Positions 16,178 to 23,228 of a DNA stretch of 41,340 nt are shown here, piece by piece. Origin of the DNA: Bacteroidales bacterium (GTDB taxonomy: Bacteria; Bacteroidota; Bacteroidia; Bacteroidales; P3); assembly GCA_900771365.1 (NCBI GenBank), contig CAAGNU010000276.1, forward strand, positions 1 through 41,340. Direction: 5' to 3'. Every line of letters starts with the position of its first letter. Positions within the stretch are counted from its first letter, which is position 1. The translations under genes and the position numbers were made by a program. The notes below the pieces were generated by a model. The model was not told where the DNA came from. It ran no database searches and saw nothing but the letters and a program-made list of their open reading frames with translations.

Positions 16178-18367
16178 TTAAGGTTTCAAAACAAGCACCA
16201 CGGTGCCGCCCTTCACGGCTTTGCTGCGGGCTTTGGGCGATTGCGACACCACTTTGCCTTGTCCTGAGAATTTCACTTTCATGCCCACGTTGTTGCAGAG
16301 CGTTATGGCGTCTCTAACGGTCATCCCTTTGCAGTCGGGCACTTGGTTCTTGGGCATCTCGTAGTTGGCGTAGCCGCCACGTCCGTTGTCGTAGCGTACC
16401 CACTGTGTGGCGTTCGTGCTATCAACAACCACGAAAGGCATTCCCAGCAGTTGGTGGATGAGCTCCATTTGGTGGCGTGGGGCTTTTGTGGAGATGGGTC
16501 GGACCACGCGGCCAGAGTCTTGCAGGTGTATGCTGCCCAGCTCGCTGTCGAAAGCCACCACGCAGTCGGCTATCCGTTTCACTACGGGCGCAGCCACCTC
16601 ACGGCCAGCGATGCTGGTGCTCTCAACCAGCACGAGGCAGGTGTAGCGCGGATTTTCTGCGGGGAAGAATCCGATAAATGAGGAGTTCTTGATGCTCCTG
16701 TCTTGATGCAGTAGTGCGGTACCGGTCTTGCCTCCGATGCCATAGCTCGTGCCTTTGATATTGGAGCCTGTGCCGTGTTCGACTACGCCTATCAGCATCT
16801 CGCGCATCTGTTTAGCTATTTCTGGTGTGCAGATTGCTTCTTTCAGCACGATGGGTTCGATGGCCTTGTGGTGGCTGCCGTCGATAATCTCTTGGCAGAA
16901 AAGGGGCTTTACCATCTTGCCGTTGTTGGCGATAGCGTTGTAGAAGGTGATGAGCTGTAGCGGTGTGACGGTTGAAGAATAACCGTAGCTGAGATTCAAG
17001 AAGTCGCGGTCAGAGTTGAGTGGGACGATGCGTGTGCGTGTCTCAGATGCCGCCACATCGGGGGTCATCACTCCGAAGGGGAAGATGGCTTCGATGTTGC
17101 TCTTGAAGTCCTGTCTGCGGGTGCGGTAGTACTGCCAAGCCAGTTCGCACATGCCCACGTTGGAGGAGTGCGCCAGCACGCCGGCGAGGTTTGATGTGTC
17201 GGTATTGTAGCCATGGCCGTCGTTGATAACGCCGCTTTTAGCGCTGAACTGCTTCTGCCCGCCGCACTGAACGCGTTTCGAGGTGTCCAGGCCGATGCTC
17301 TTGTCGTTGAGCATGGCTAGCATGGCCACAGTCTTGAAGGTCGAGCCGGGCTCATAGCGGTCGCTGCAGGCTACGTTGCTCCATAGGTTCTCGGCCAGGC
17401 GCCCCATGGTGTCGCGTGTGAGGTTGCTGCAAGCCAGGATGTGGCCTGTCGCGACCTCCATGAGGATGGCGCAGCCGCGCTGTCCGCCGAATTTGTTCAT
17501 CGATTGCCGCAGGGCGTCTTCGGCGATGTCCTGGTAGCGGGTGTCTATGGTTGAGACGATGCTTTGCCCGTCGATACGGCGTTTGAGCAGCAACATGGAG
17601 TCTTCGTCCGCAGGGATGTCTTCTTCATCCACGGGCAGCCACACGCCTCGGGTGAGACGGCGGCAGCGATACAATCCGTCTTGTCCGCGCAGTACGCTGT
17701 CGTAGTAGCCCTCCATGCCTGTGTAGCCTTCTTTATAGTGCAGGCCTATCGTGTTCTCGCCCAGGTTGCCATAGATGTGGGCGCGGATATGGTGTGTCAC
17801 ACTGCCCTCTAGGGTCTTTGTCACCACGCAGTTGTTCCAACCTTCCAGCCTTTTGATAGTGGCCCACTGGGAGTAGGGCACATTGCGTTGGATATAGAGA
17901 CAGCGGCTCGGTTTCGCCTTGCTGTACTCGTTCATGATGCGGTCGTGGAAGTCTTTAACCGATTTGGCGGGGTAGTGCTCGTGCAGGATTTTGCACACTT
18001 GGCCCAGGTTGGCGAGGAAGGCCGAGTCGCTCTTGGTGTAACTTATTATAACCACCCTGCCGTCTTTCACAACGGTTTTGCCCTTTTGGTCTGTTTTGGG
18101 CCAGCACCCGAGGTCGAGGCAGAGGTCGCACACAGGCACGGTGATGGCCAGCACCTTGCCGTCTGAGGAGTAGATGGTGCCGCGGCGGGCAGGTTCAACA
18201 CGGTCTGTGGCCTCGCGCTCCTTGGCGGCTGCACGCCACATGTCGCCGTGGACCACCTGCGTGTTGATGGTCGCCCACAAGATAGCGCCGCCACCAAGTA
18301 TCACGATGATGATGTACAGTACGCGCATCTTCGTCGACAATTTTTTGCTATATTCTTCCTGTTCCAA
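16178..18367 (-). CDS. ftsI: Division penicillin-binding protein FtsI with a PASTA domain
   Basis: This 729-residue class B transpeptidase cross-links septal peptidoglycan as partner of FtsW. A short cytoplasmic tail and one transmembrane helix (about 15-33) lead into a pedestal domain with RRGTIYSSDGKVLA. The transpeptidase domain has the active serine in STFK (S342, K345), SSN at 401-403 and KTG at 547-549. The C-terminus (about 673-729) is one PASTA domain (QVPDCKGMTVRDAITL... GTVVLVLKP), common in Bacteroidetes FtsI. The segment 77-160 is Cys-rich and less conserved. It lies after ftsL, separated by a 185-base gap that holds a repeat. Confidence 0.94.
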   Translation of the reverse strand: MEQEEYSKKLSTKMRVLYIIIVILGGGAILWATINTQVVHGDMWRAAAKEREATDRVEPARRGTIYSSDGKVLAITVPVCDLCLDLGCWPKTDQKGKTVVKDGRVVIISYTKSDSAFLANLGQVCKILHEHYPAKSVKDFHDRIMNEYSKAKPSRCLYIQRNVPYSQWATIKRLEGWNNCVVTKTLEGSVTHHIRAHIYGNLGENTIGLHYKEGYTGMEGYYDSVLRGQDGLYRCRRLTRGVWLPVDEEDIPADEDSMLLLKRRIDGQSIVSTIDTRYQDIAEDALRQSMNKFGGQRGCAILMEVATGHILACSNLTRDTMGRLAENLWSNVACSDRYEPGSTFKTVAMLAMLNDKSIGLDTSKRVQCGGQKQFSAKSGVINDGHGYNTDTSNLAGVLAHSSNVGMCELAWQYYRTRRQDFKSNIEAIFPFGVMTPDVAASETRTRIVPLNSDRDFLNLSYGYSSTVTPLQLITFYNAIANNGKMVKPLFCQEIIDGSHHKAIEPIVLKEAICTPEIAKQMREMLIGVVEHGTGSNIKGTSYGIGGKTGTALLHQDRSIKNSSFIGFFPAENPRYTCLVLVESTSIAGREVAAPVVKRIADCVVAFDSELGSIHLQDSGRVVRPISTKAPRHQMELIHQLLGMPFVVVDSTNATQWVRYDNGRGGYANYEMPKNQVPDCKGMTVRDAITLCNNVGMKVKFSGQGKVVSQSPKARSKAVKGGTVVLVLKP

Positions 18368-18451
18368 TTTCGTTGTGTTTATGTCCGTTGATTTTCTTGT
18401 GAGTTATATCTGCTTGTGGTTTGGAGGTTTGAAGATTTGAAGGCATGAAAC

Positions 18452-18556
18452 CGGCTTCCGCCCAATTCTCAACTCCTAAGAGGTACATTTTGCTATTCCG
18501 ATACAGGGGAGTCTCGGGCAAAATGCTCGAAAACTCACCGAGTTTTTTCGTCTCAA
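18452..18556 (-). repeat. 105-base repeat, copy 1, after ftsL
   Basis: This is nearly identical to 18988-19099. The 75-base core 18482-18556 matches 19025-19099 at 70 positions. On the minus strand the repeat begins at the ftsL stop codon (TGA, 18555-18553). It contains a hairpin with arms GAAAACTC and GAGTTTTC around GGT. The far end carries CGGCTTCCGCCCAATTCTC. It is 7 bases shorter than copy 2, the length of one heptad. Confidence 0.9.
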
Positions 18557-18945
18557 ATCTCGAAGGGTGGGCCTGCCGTGATGCCCACTCCCGTGCTGTC
18601 GAGCCGAGAAGCGATGGCCGAGATTTTGATAGTCTCCTGATAGCGCTTCTGCAGTTCTATGCTGCTTTCACGTAGCGAGTTGATGCGCTCTTGGCCGGCC
18701 AGCTTGGCCTTGGTCAGCTCTTCCACCTTGTAGCGGTTGCTCACCAGCACCACGCCGAACACCACCAGCAGCAGCGCCAGGGGTATCTGGTCCTGCACCT
18801 TCTTGTTCAGCAAGATATCGCCGCCCAGGATGCTGCCCAGCAAGTTGCCCTTTCTTCTCTTCGAAGGCTTTGCCGTGCTGTGCTTCGTCCCTTTTACGGC
18901 CTCTGTGTTATCCTCAGGTATGGCCTGTTTCTCGTGCTCTTCCAT
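18553..18945 (-). CDS. ftsL: FtsL-like division protein
   Basis: The start at the ATG 18943-18945 gives 130 residues: a charged cytoplasmic N-terminus (MEEHEKQAIPEDN, then a Lys/Arg-rich stretch), one transmembrane helix (about residues 55-71, PLALLLVVFGVVLVSN) and a short periplasmic coiled-coil-like segment rich in Lys, Glu and Leu. This is the FtsL plan, and the position between rsmH and ftsI fits. FtsL joins FtsB and FtsQ in the complex that activates FtsWI. The sequence is poorly conserved, so the call depends on topology and context. An in-frame extension to 19008 runs into a repeat array and is rejected. Its stop codon lies in copy 1 of the repeat shared with the rsmH end. Confidence 0.85.
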   Translation of the reverse strand: MEEHEKQAIPEDNTEAVKGTKHSTAKPSKRRKGNLLGSILGGDILLNKKVQDQIPLALLLVVFGVVLVSNRYKVEELTKAKLAGQERINSLRESSIELQKRYQETIKISAIASRLDSTGVGITAGPPFEI

Positions 18946-18961
18946 TGTTGGTCTATTTTTG

Positions 18962-19024
18962 TTTGTAATCTGTGATTTGTGAACTGACGGCTCCCGCTCA
19001 ATTCTCAATTTTCAATTCTCAAGT
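18962..19024. repeat. Two heptanucleotide arrays upstream of ftsL
   Basis: At 18962-18989 four phased 7-mers read TTTGTAA, TCTGTGA, TTTGTGA, ACTGACG. At 18997-19024 four read CTCAATT, CTCAATT, TTCAATT, CTCAAGT. Both lie between the ftsL start and the rsmH stop. Confidence 0.85.
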
Positions 19025-19099
19025 GGTACATTTTGCTATTCTGAGACTGGGGAGCCTCGGGCAAAATGCTCGAAAACTCACCGAGTTTTCTCGTCTCAA
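18988..19099 (-). repeat. 112-base repeat, copy 2, after rsmH
   Basis: This is the partner of 18452-18556. On the minus strand it begins at the rsmH stop codon (TGA, 19098-19096), runs through the GAAAACTC-GGT-GAGTTTTC hairpin and the core, and ends in the CTCAATT heptads and CGGCTCCCGCTCAATTC. It has one more heptad than copy 1. A shorter trace (CGGCTCCTGCCCAATTCTC) is at 20798-20816. Confidence 0.9.
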
Positions 19100-20004
19100 T
19101 TCTCAATCCTCCTTTCTGCCACCCTCAGCTTCGCGCTGCGGGCGCGGTTGTTTCGCTGCAGCTCTTCCTCGCTTGCCGTGACGGCCTTTCGGGTGACGAG
19201 TTTTAGCGGCACGATGGGATTCCCGTAAAAGTCCTTCTTCAGCTCGCCCTCGAAGTTGCCGGTCTTAAAAAAATTCTTCACTAGGCGGTCCTCCAACGAG
19301 TGGTACGACATCACCACCAGCCTTCCTCCGGGCTTTAGGATTTCCACAGCCTGCTGCAGCATGGCTCTCAAGGCCTCCAACTCGCCGTTCACCTCTATGC
19401 GGAGGGCTTGGAAAAGCATGGCCAGATATTTGTTCTCCATGCCGCGGGGCAGATGGCGGCTTACGGCCTCGCGGAGGTCGAACGTCGTCTCGATGGCCTT
19501 CTCCGTGCGGGCCTTGCAGATTGCCTTGGCCATCTGGTAGGCGTTAGGCAGCTCGCCATAGAGGCGCAGCAGGCGTGCCAGCTCCTGCTCGTCGGCGTTG
19601 TTCACCAAGTCGCGGGCCGTCAGCTCCTGCCTGCGGTCCATGCGCAGGTCCAGTGCTCCGTCCAGGCGTGTGGAGAAGCCTCTCTCGGCCACGTCGAACT
19701 GGTGGCTCGACACCCCGAGGTCGGCCAGTATGCCGTCGGCCTCTCTCACGCCGTGCAGCCTGAGAAAGCTCTTCATGTAGCGGAAATTCTCATTCACCAA
19801 GGTGAAGCGTCCGTCCTCAATAGCGTTGGCCGTAGCGTCGGCATCCTGGTCGAAGCCAATCAGCCTTCCCTCGGCGCCGAGACGCTCCATTATGGCACGC
19901 GAGTGGCCGCCACCCCCAAAGGTGACGTCCACGTATGTCCCATCAGGACGAATGTTCAATCCCTCGATGCACTCATTTAGCATCACTGGCAGGTGGTACT
20001 CCAT
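19096..20004 (-). CDS. rsmH: 16S rRNA (cytosine(1402)-N4)-methyltransferase RsmH (MraW)
   Basis: RsmH methylates N4 of C1402 in 16S rRNA and nearly always follows mraZ in dcw clusters. The 302-residue protein starts MEYHLPVMLNECIEGL and carries the SAM motif DVTFGGGGHSRAI near 26-38. It also has GILADLGVSSHQFD, ERGFS, LDLRMD and the C-terminal motif VVMSYHSLEDRLVKNFF. All are family hallmarks at usual spacing. It overlaps mraZ by 32 bases, so the two are translationally coupled. Confidence 0.97.
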   Translation of the reverse strand: MEYHLPVMLNECIEGLNIRPDGTYVDVTFGGGGHSRAIMERLGAEGRLIGFDQDADATANAIEDGRFTLVNENFRYMKSFLRLHGVREADGILADLGVSSHQFDVAERGFSTRLDGALDLRMDRRQELTARDLVNNADEQELARLLRLYGELPNAYQMAKAICKARTEKAIETTFDLREAVSRHLPRGMENKYLAMLFQALRIEVNGELEALRAMLQQAVEILKPGGRLVVMSYHSLEDRLVKNFFKTGNFEGELKKDFYGNPIVPLKLVTRKAVTASEEELQRNNRARSAKLRVAERRIEN

Positions 20005-20446
20005 ACGGTTCTCCTAATCGTTTGTCAACTATTGCGGCGAAATCTTCCATTTCGTCGTTTGTCTTTTCGTAGGCCGAACGGTTCCAGAGTTCGATGCAGT
20101 CACCCATGCCTTGCAGCACAATCTCCGTCGTTTCCCCAATCACCCATTTGAGTGCCGAGGGAATTGAGATGCGGTCGTTGCTGTCCAGTTCCATCACGCT
20201 TGCCTTCATCATCTGGCGCTTGATTTCCCTGTCATGGGAGTTGTACGGATTTAACCTTTTTTGGAGCTCAACGATTTCGGCCTGAATACTGTCATATGTC
20301 CACAGCTCAAGGTACTCTCTGCTGTAGCCTAAGCGGAAAGCGATACGGCAATCGTCCGTCCCCAACTGCCTTTTTAAAGCAATTGGGAGCTTGAATCGAC
20401 CGTTCGAATCTATCTTACAGTATTCAGTACCAAGTATTAATGCCAT
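19973..20446 (-). CDS. mraZ: Transcriptional regulator MraZ
   Basis: MraZ is a DNA-binding repressor of the division and cell wall cluster and heads it in many bacteria. The 157-residue protein contains two SpoVT/AbrB-like halves: the first with KIDSNGRFKLPIALKRQL (about 11-28), the second with LDSNDRISIPSALKWVIG. The helical segment between them and the short C-terminal tail are usual. Its end overlaps rsmH by 32 bases. Three TTGG motifs with 10-base spacing lie 44-67 bases upstream, a likely autoregulatory site. Confidence 0.95.
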   Translation of the reverse strand: MALILGTEYCKIDSNGRFKLPIALKRQLGTDDCRIAFRLGYSREYLELWTYDSIQAEIVELQKRLNPYNSHDREIKRQMMKASVMELDSNDRISIPSALKWVIGETTEIVLQGMGDCIELWNRSAYEKTNDEMEDFAAIVDKRLGEPYGVPPASDAK

Positions 20447-20489
20447 TTATATATAACAATTTTCAGATTGCTAAATTACAAATAAATTT

Positions 20490-20513
20490 CCAATAAATAC
20501 CAATTTTTTCCAA
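20490..20513 (-). promoter_or_regulatory. Probable MraZ operator: three TTGG motifs with 10-base spacing
   Basis: On the minus strand TTGG occurs at 20513-20510, 20503-20500 and 20493-20490, each followed by six A/T-rich bases. MraZ is known to bind short direct repeats with about one helical turn between them upstream of its own gene (TGGG-type repeats in E. coli). The position 44-67 bases before the mraZ ATG fits autoregulation. Confidence 0.65.
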
Positions 20514-20668
20514 AAAAAGTTATTCACTGCCATTTCTTGATATCTTTCTTATACGAAATCCCACAAAAAAAGTTTCATTTTTGTTGCGAAATACGGATTG
20601 GGGGGGACGTGAAATATTTGTGCCCTCGTGTGCCATTTCGCCATTCACAATCCGCTGCTCCCTATTCT

Positions 20669-20729
20669 CTATTCACAACAAAATGTTCATATCTCCCGCC
20701 ATCTATTTCACAACAAAAAGTTCATAACT
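20669..20729. repeat. Direct repeat upstream of mraZ
   Basis: CTATTCACAACAAAATGTTC (20669-20688) is repeated as CTATTTCACAACAAAAAGTTC-like sequence at 20703-20723, and both are followed by ATA. Just to the left, CCCTATT-CTCTATT are phased heptads. Confidence 0.6.
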
Positions 20730-21001
20730 TCGCACGCAATAGTCCCCGCCGTCCCTTCCTATTTGGCTTTTTATAAAATGTATACATTAATATACAGCGG
20801 CTCCTGCCCAATTCTCGATGCTCATATTGTGCTTTCATGCCTCATCCCCAAATCGGCAGGTGGCAGTCCGAATGCCATTTTAGTACAAATGTTAAATCAG
20901 GGCATGGCCTCAGTTCGCTGGACGGGTGTGGAAAACGATGCCTCGGCAAGGGAAAAGCTCCCCAAACCCACCTTTCGATGGTCGGGGAAGCTTCGGAGGA
21001 A

Positions 21002-21019
21002 CTTCGCCCTACCTTCGCT
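21002..21019 (+). repeat. Dispersed repeat, copy B
   Basis: CTTCGCCCTACCTTCGCT is the core also found, in complement, at 2563-2579, and with small changes at 41185-41225. GTTAAATC near 20892 mirrors the GTTAAAATC next to copy C. Confidence 0.65.
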
Positions 21020-21535
21020 GTAGATCCGACTATGGGGGCGGAGGGTGGGCGAGACTACTCCTAGGATAAGGCGAAGCGTTACCGTATTAAGTATAGTTAA
21101 AGGATAATGTTAAATTGAAGGCGTGCCGTGGAGGTGGGAAATTAAGAAATCGTGATGGATTGTCTTCGGTGGCACTACTGTTGCCCGACATAAGCAAAGC
21201 GGGCTTTGCTTCCGCGGGCGAGTCGAAAGAATCATACCTTGACGAGTCCGGCTACAAATTCAACAGAATGTATTTTGATGATAGAACATTTGACCGACTG
21301 CTTATGGCATCGATAAACTATAAAACGACATTTGAACACCATACTGGATAATCAAAACCAAGTTTATATGATGCTGCGATTCCACGATGGCAAACATCCA
21401 TGACTGCAGGGCGGCGAAGGGCTCGTCCGAAAATGCGGAGGAAACAATGAGGACATGTATCTCGACTCCGCATACATCGGAACGAAGGAAGACCTGAGAG
21501 CGGCCAGTATGGGGCCATCGTCTGCGAAAAATGGT

Positions 21536-21840
21536 TCATAGAGAGCACGCATGGGCCGTCGAATGGGAGCAGCTTGAATATGAAAACGGCGAGCTTGTCG
21601 AAATTGAGGGTGACTTCGGATAGGAAGGTGCTGCACCCTGCGCATGGACGACAGCGACTTCGCCTTGGGATCGAACGAGTTCGCAAGCTTGAAAAGACTC
21701 ACGTCCTGCACTTTGCAGAGCGCGTGGATCAAAAAAGCCATGGATTTCGCTCTGGCCTTGTTGAGGGTGCTGTCATGGCTCGAAACGAGTTGTTTACGGA
21801 GCCTATCGACATCTGAAATAACCTTGGAGTCAGTGTTCAT
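21536..21840 (-). pseudogene. IS4-like transposase, N-terminal remnant with a frameshift
   Basis: From the ATG at 21840 the minus strand reads MNTDSKVISDVDRLRKQLV, then RAKSMAFLIHALCKVQDVSLFKLANSF and LSSMRRVQH. A one-base insertion near 21627-21630 shifts the frame, which continues FLSEVTLNFDKLAVFIFKLLPFDGPCVLSM. This is the N-terminal region of Bacteroidetes IS4-family transposases, which continues with a DRTNW-type first catalytic motif. Here homology stops at about 21536, just before the first catalytic Asp. All three DDE residues are therefore missing and it is inactive. No terminal inverted repeats could be fixed. Confidence 0.7.
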
Positions 21841-22352
21841 AAGAATTTGTCGTTATTTTCTTACAAGAATACTGATTTTCCAATGTTTTATGTAAGATTG
21901 AAGTAAGAATATTATCAATAAAAATACTGATAACTTATTGATATATAAACATTAACTAAAAATCGTCATGTACTAAGGCGTTCGGCAAACTCGAAGAAGT
22001 CAAAAAAACAGAAAAACACCGCTTTCAATTTATGTCTTAGCAAGATAGCATATAACTAGTTATATTTTTTAACATTTTTGCAATTCTTTATGTTTCAGGT
22101 AATAATAGCGTTGCTATGCACATTTAATTTAAAAAAATGTGCGGTATGAAGAAAAAGTTGTATTTTGCAAATTGAGATTTCAAGAAAATAGTGTCGCGTT
22201 AGGGAACTGAACCATGGTTTTTGTTGTCATTTTTTCGAGATGAAAGATGATACTTCTCAGAATGGGAAAGTTTCTGCGAAGATATTTGAGTTTATTAGTA
22301 TACTATTATATTGTCCATTAATGAGCATAAATAAACATATAAAGGCATCAAT

Positions 22353-22562
22353 ATGCAACAGGACAAGAAAATGCTTTACGCCGCACCTCGCGTGAAGTCG
22401 GTAAAATTCCTCGTCGAGCAAGGCTATATATGTAGCCAGGACGATTGTGATGGTCTTCAAATGAAGTCAATGTTAGAAAATTACAAAGCTGATTACGACA
22501 CGCTAAACATGTTTGGTGATGTCACGCCAAGAACAGGCGGAGGCTCAACGAGTAACGAATAA
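22353..22562 (+). CDS. Small peptide of unknown function upstream of a lipoprotein gene
   Basis: This 69-residue protein is highly charged, without signal peptide or membrane helix. It begins MQQDKKMLYAAPRVKSVKF and has the FLVEQGYICSQDD segment and a Gly/Thr/Ser tail. A pattern of Pro-x-Val followed by F-x-V-E-Q-G recurs in small Bacteroidales proteins encoded beside surface lipoproteins; that is from memory and not verified here. The neighbour 30 bases downstream is the start of a large lipoprotein, suggesting one transcript. Function is unknown. Confidence 0.6.
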   Translation: MQQDKKMLYAAPRVKSVKFLVEQGYICSQDDCDGLQMKSMLENYKADYDTLNMFGDVTPRTGGGSTSNE

Positions 22563-22592
22563 TGAGGTATGAAACAAAATAGTGCAGTGATT

Positions 22593-22775
22593 ATGAAAAA
22601 AGTATATGTATACATATTCGGCCTGGCCATTGTGGGCTTGGTTATGACGTCATGTCAGAAAGAGGAATATACAGGTGAATCCATCCTTGCTTCATTTGAA
22701 AGCAATGGTCACAAGACACATCTAACGGGTGTGGACAATCTTGAAAAACAGATGGGGCAACAGTGTTGCTCTTGA
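22593..22775 (+). pseudogene. Surface lipoprotein, 5' fragment (frameshifted)
   Basis: From the ATG at 22593 comes a lipoprotein signal peptide (MKKVYVYIFGLAIVGLVMTSC, trimmed before the Cys), then QKEEYTG and ASFESNGHKTHLTGVDNL. This is the start of many Bacteroidales surface lipoproteins. The frame ends at 22775. Skipping one base in the AAAAA tract near 22743-22747 would give NRWGNSVALDPEQIMVVYP, a natural continuation (motif W-G, then D-P-E-Q-I-M-V-V-Y). A one-base extension of the A tract is the simplest explanation; a sequencing error or phase switching are alternatives. Confidence 0.7.
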
Positions 22776-23145
22776 TCCCGAACAGATTATGGTGGTCTAT
22801 CCAACACAAAATAGGGCAGCTGGTTGGATTTTAGGCACCACGGGTACATCTTTTACTAGTTGGAATTATCGAAATAATAGTCATGGGGCTGTCAAATATA
22901 CTGCCATTGTTGTCCTGAGTGATCAGACACAGGCATTATTTGAGCCAGATCAGAATGTGAGCTTCACCGATGCAGATGATATCGAACGCTTGGAAGGCGT
23001 TAATGGCGGCGTGATAGAACTATACTACCCCGCATCCTGTTACGAGAGCTGCACCACGAGGGTCGGGCAGCGAGCCCGTAGGTCGAGTGATTCGTATAAT
23101 TATAGCATTGTACGTGAATACCAATTTGTGAACTGTGAACAGTGA
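22729..23145 (+). pseudogene. Surface lipoprotein, middle fragment
   Basis: The frame continues the lipoprotein after the frameshift: WGNSVALDPEQIMVVYPTQN, a TTGTSFTSWNYR segment and IELYYPASCYES. It ends at a TGA (23143-23145) that lies inside the heptad array at 23125-23159, whose bases encode the last residues QFVNCEQ. The GTG at the listed start is an artefact; the true start is in the 5' fragment. Confidence 0.65.
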
Positions 23146-23159
23146 TCTGTGATCTGACA
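23125..23159. repeat. Heptanucleotide array at the break in the lipoprotein gene
   Basis: Five phased 7-mers: TTTGTGA, ACTGTGA, ACAGTGA, TCTGTGA, TCTGACA. Closely similar units occur at 18962-18989 and 26093-26120. Confidence 0.85.
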
Positions 23160-23228
23160 GGAGAGTCAAGTTAGTCTTTTTTCCAATACAAGGTTTTTAC
23201 ATATAGCCACGACACAAGGGACTGGCCC

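Larger units (their letters stand above)
20447..22352. other. 1.9-kb gene-poor region with repeats and mobile-element debris
   Basis: Apart from the mraZ operator (20490-20513), this stretch holds a direct repeat (20669-20729), a trace of the dcw repeat (20798-20816), a dispersed-repeat copy (21002-21019) and a broken transposase (21536-21840). An open frame at 21115-21351 on the plus strand (78 residues) matches nothing I recognise and may be part of the debris. The AT-rich 21900-22350 has no gene and probably contains the promoter of the small peptide gene at 22353. Confidence 0.6.

Noticed and set aside
21115..21351. Plus-strand frame of 78 residues in the gene-poor region
   Set aside because: No family, no promoter box, and it is embedded in repeat and transposase debris; could not be supported as a gene.
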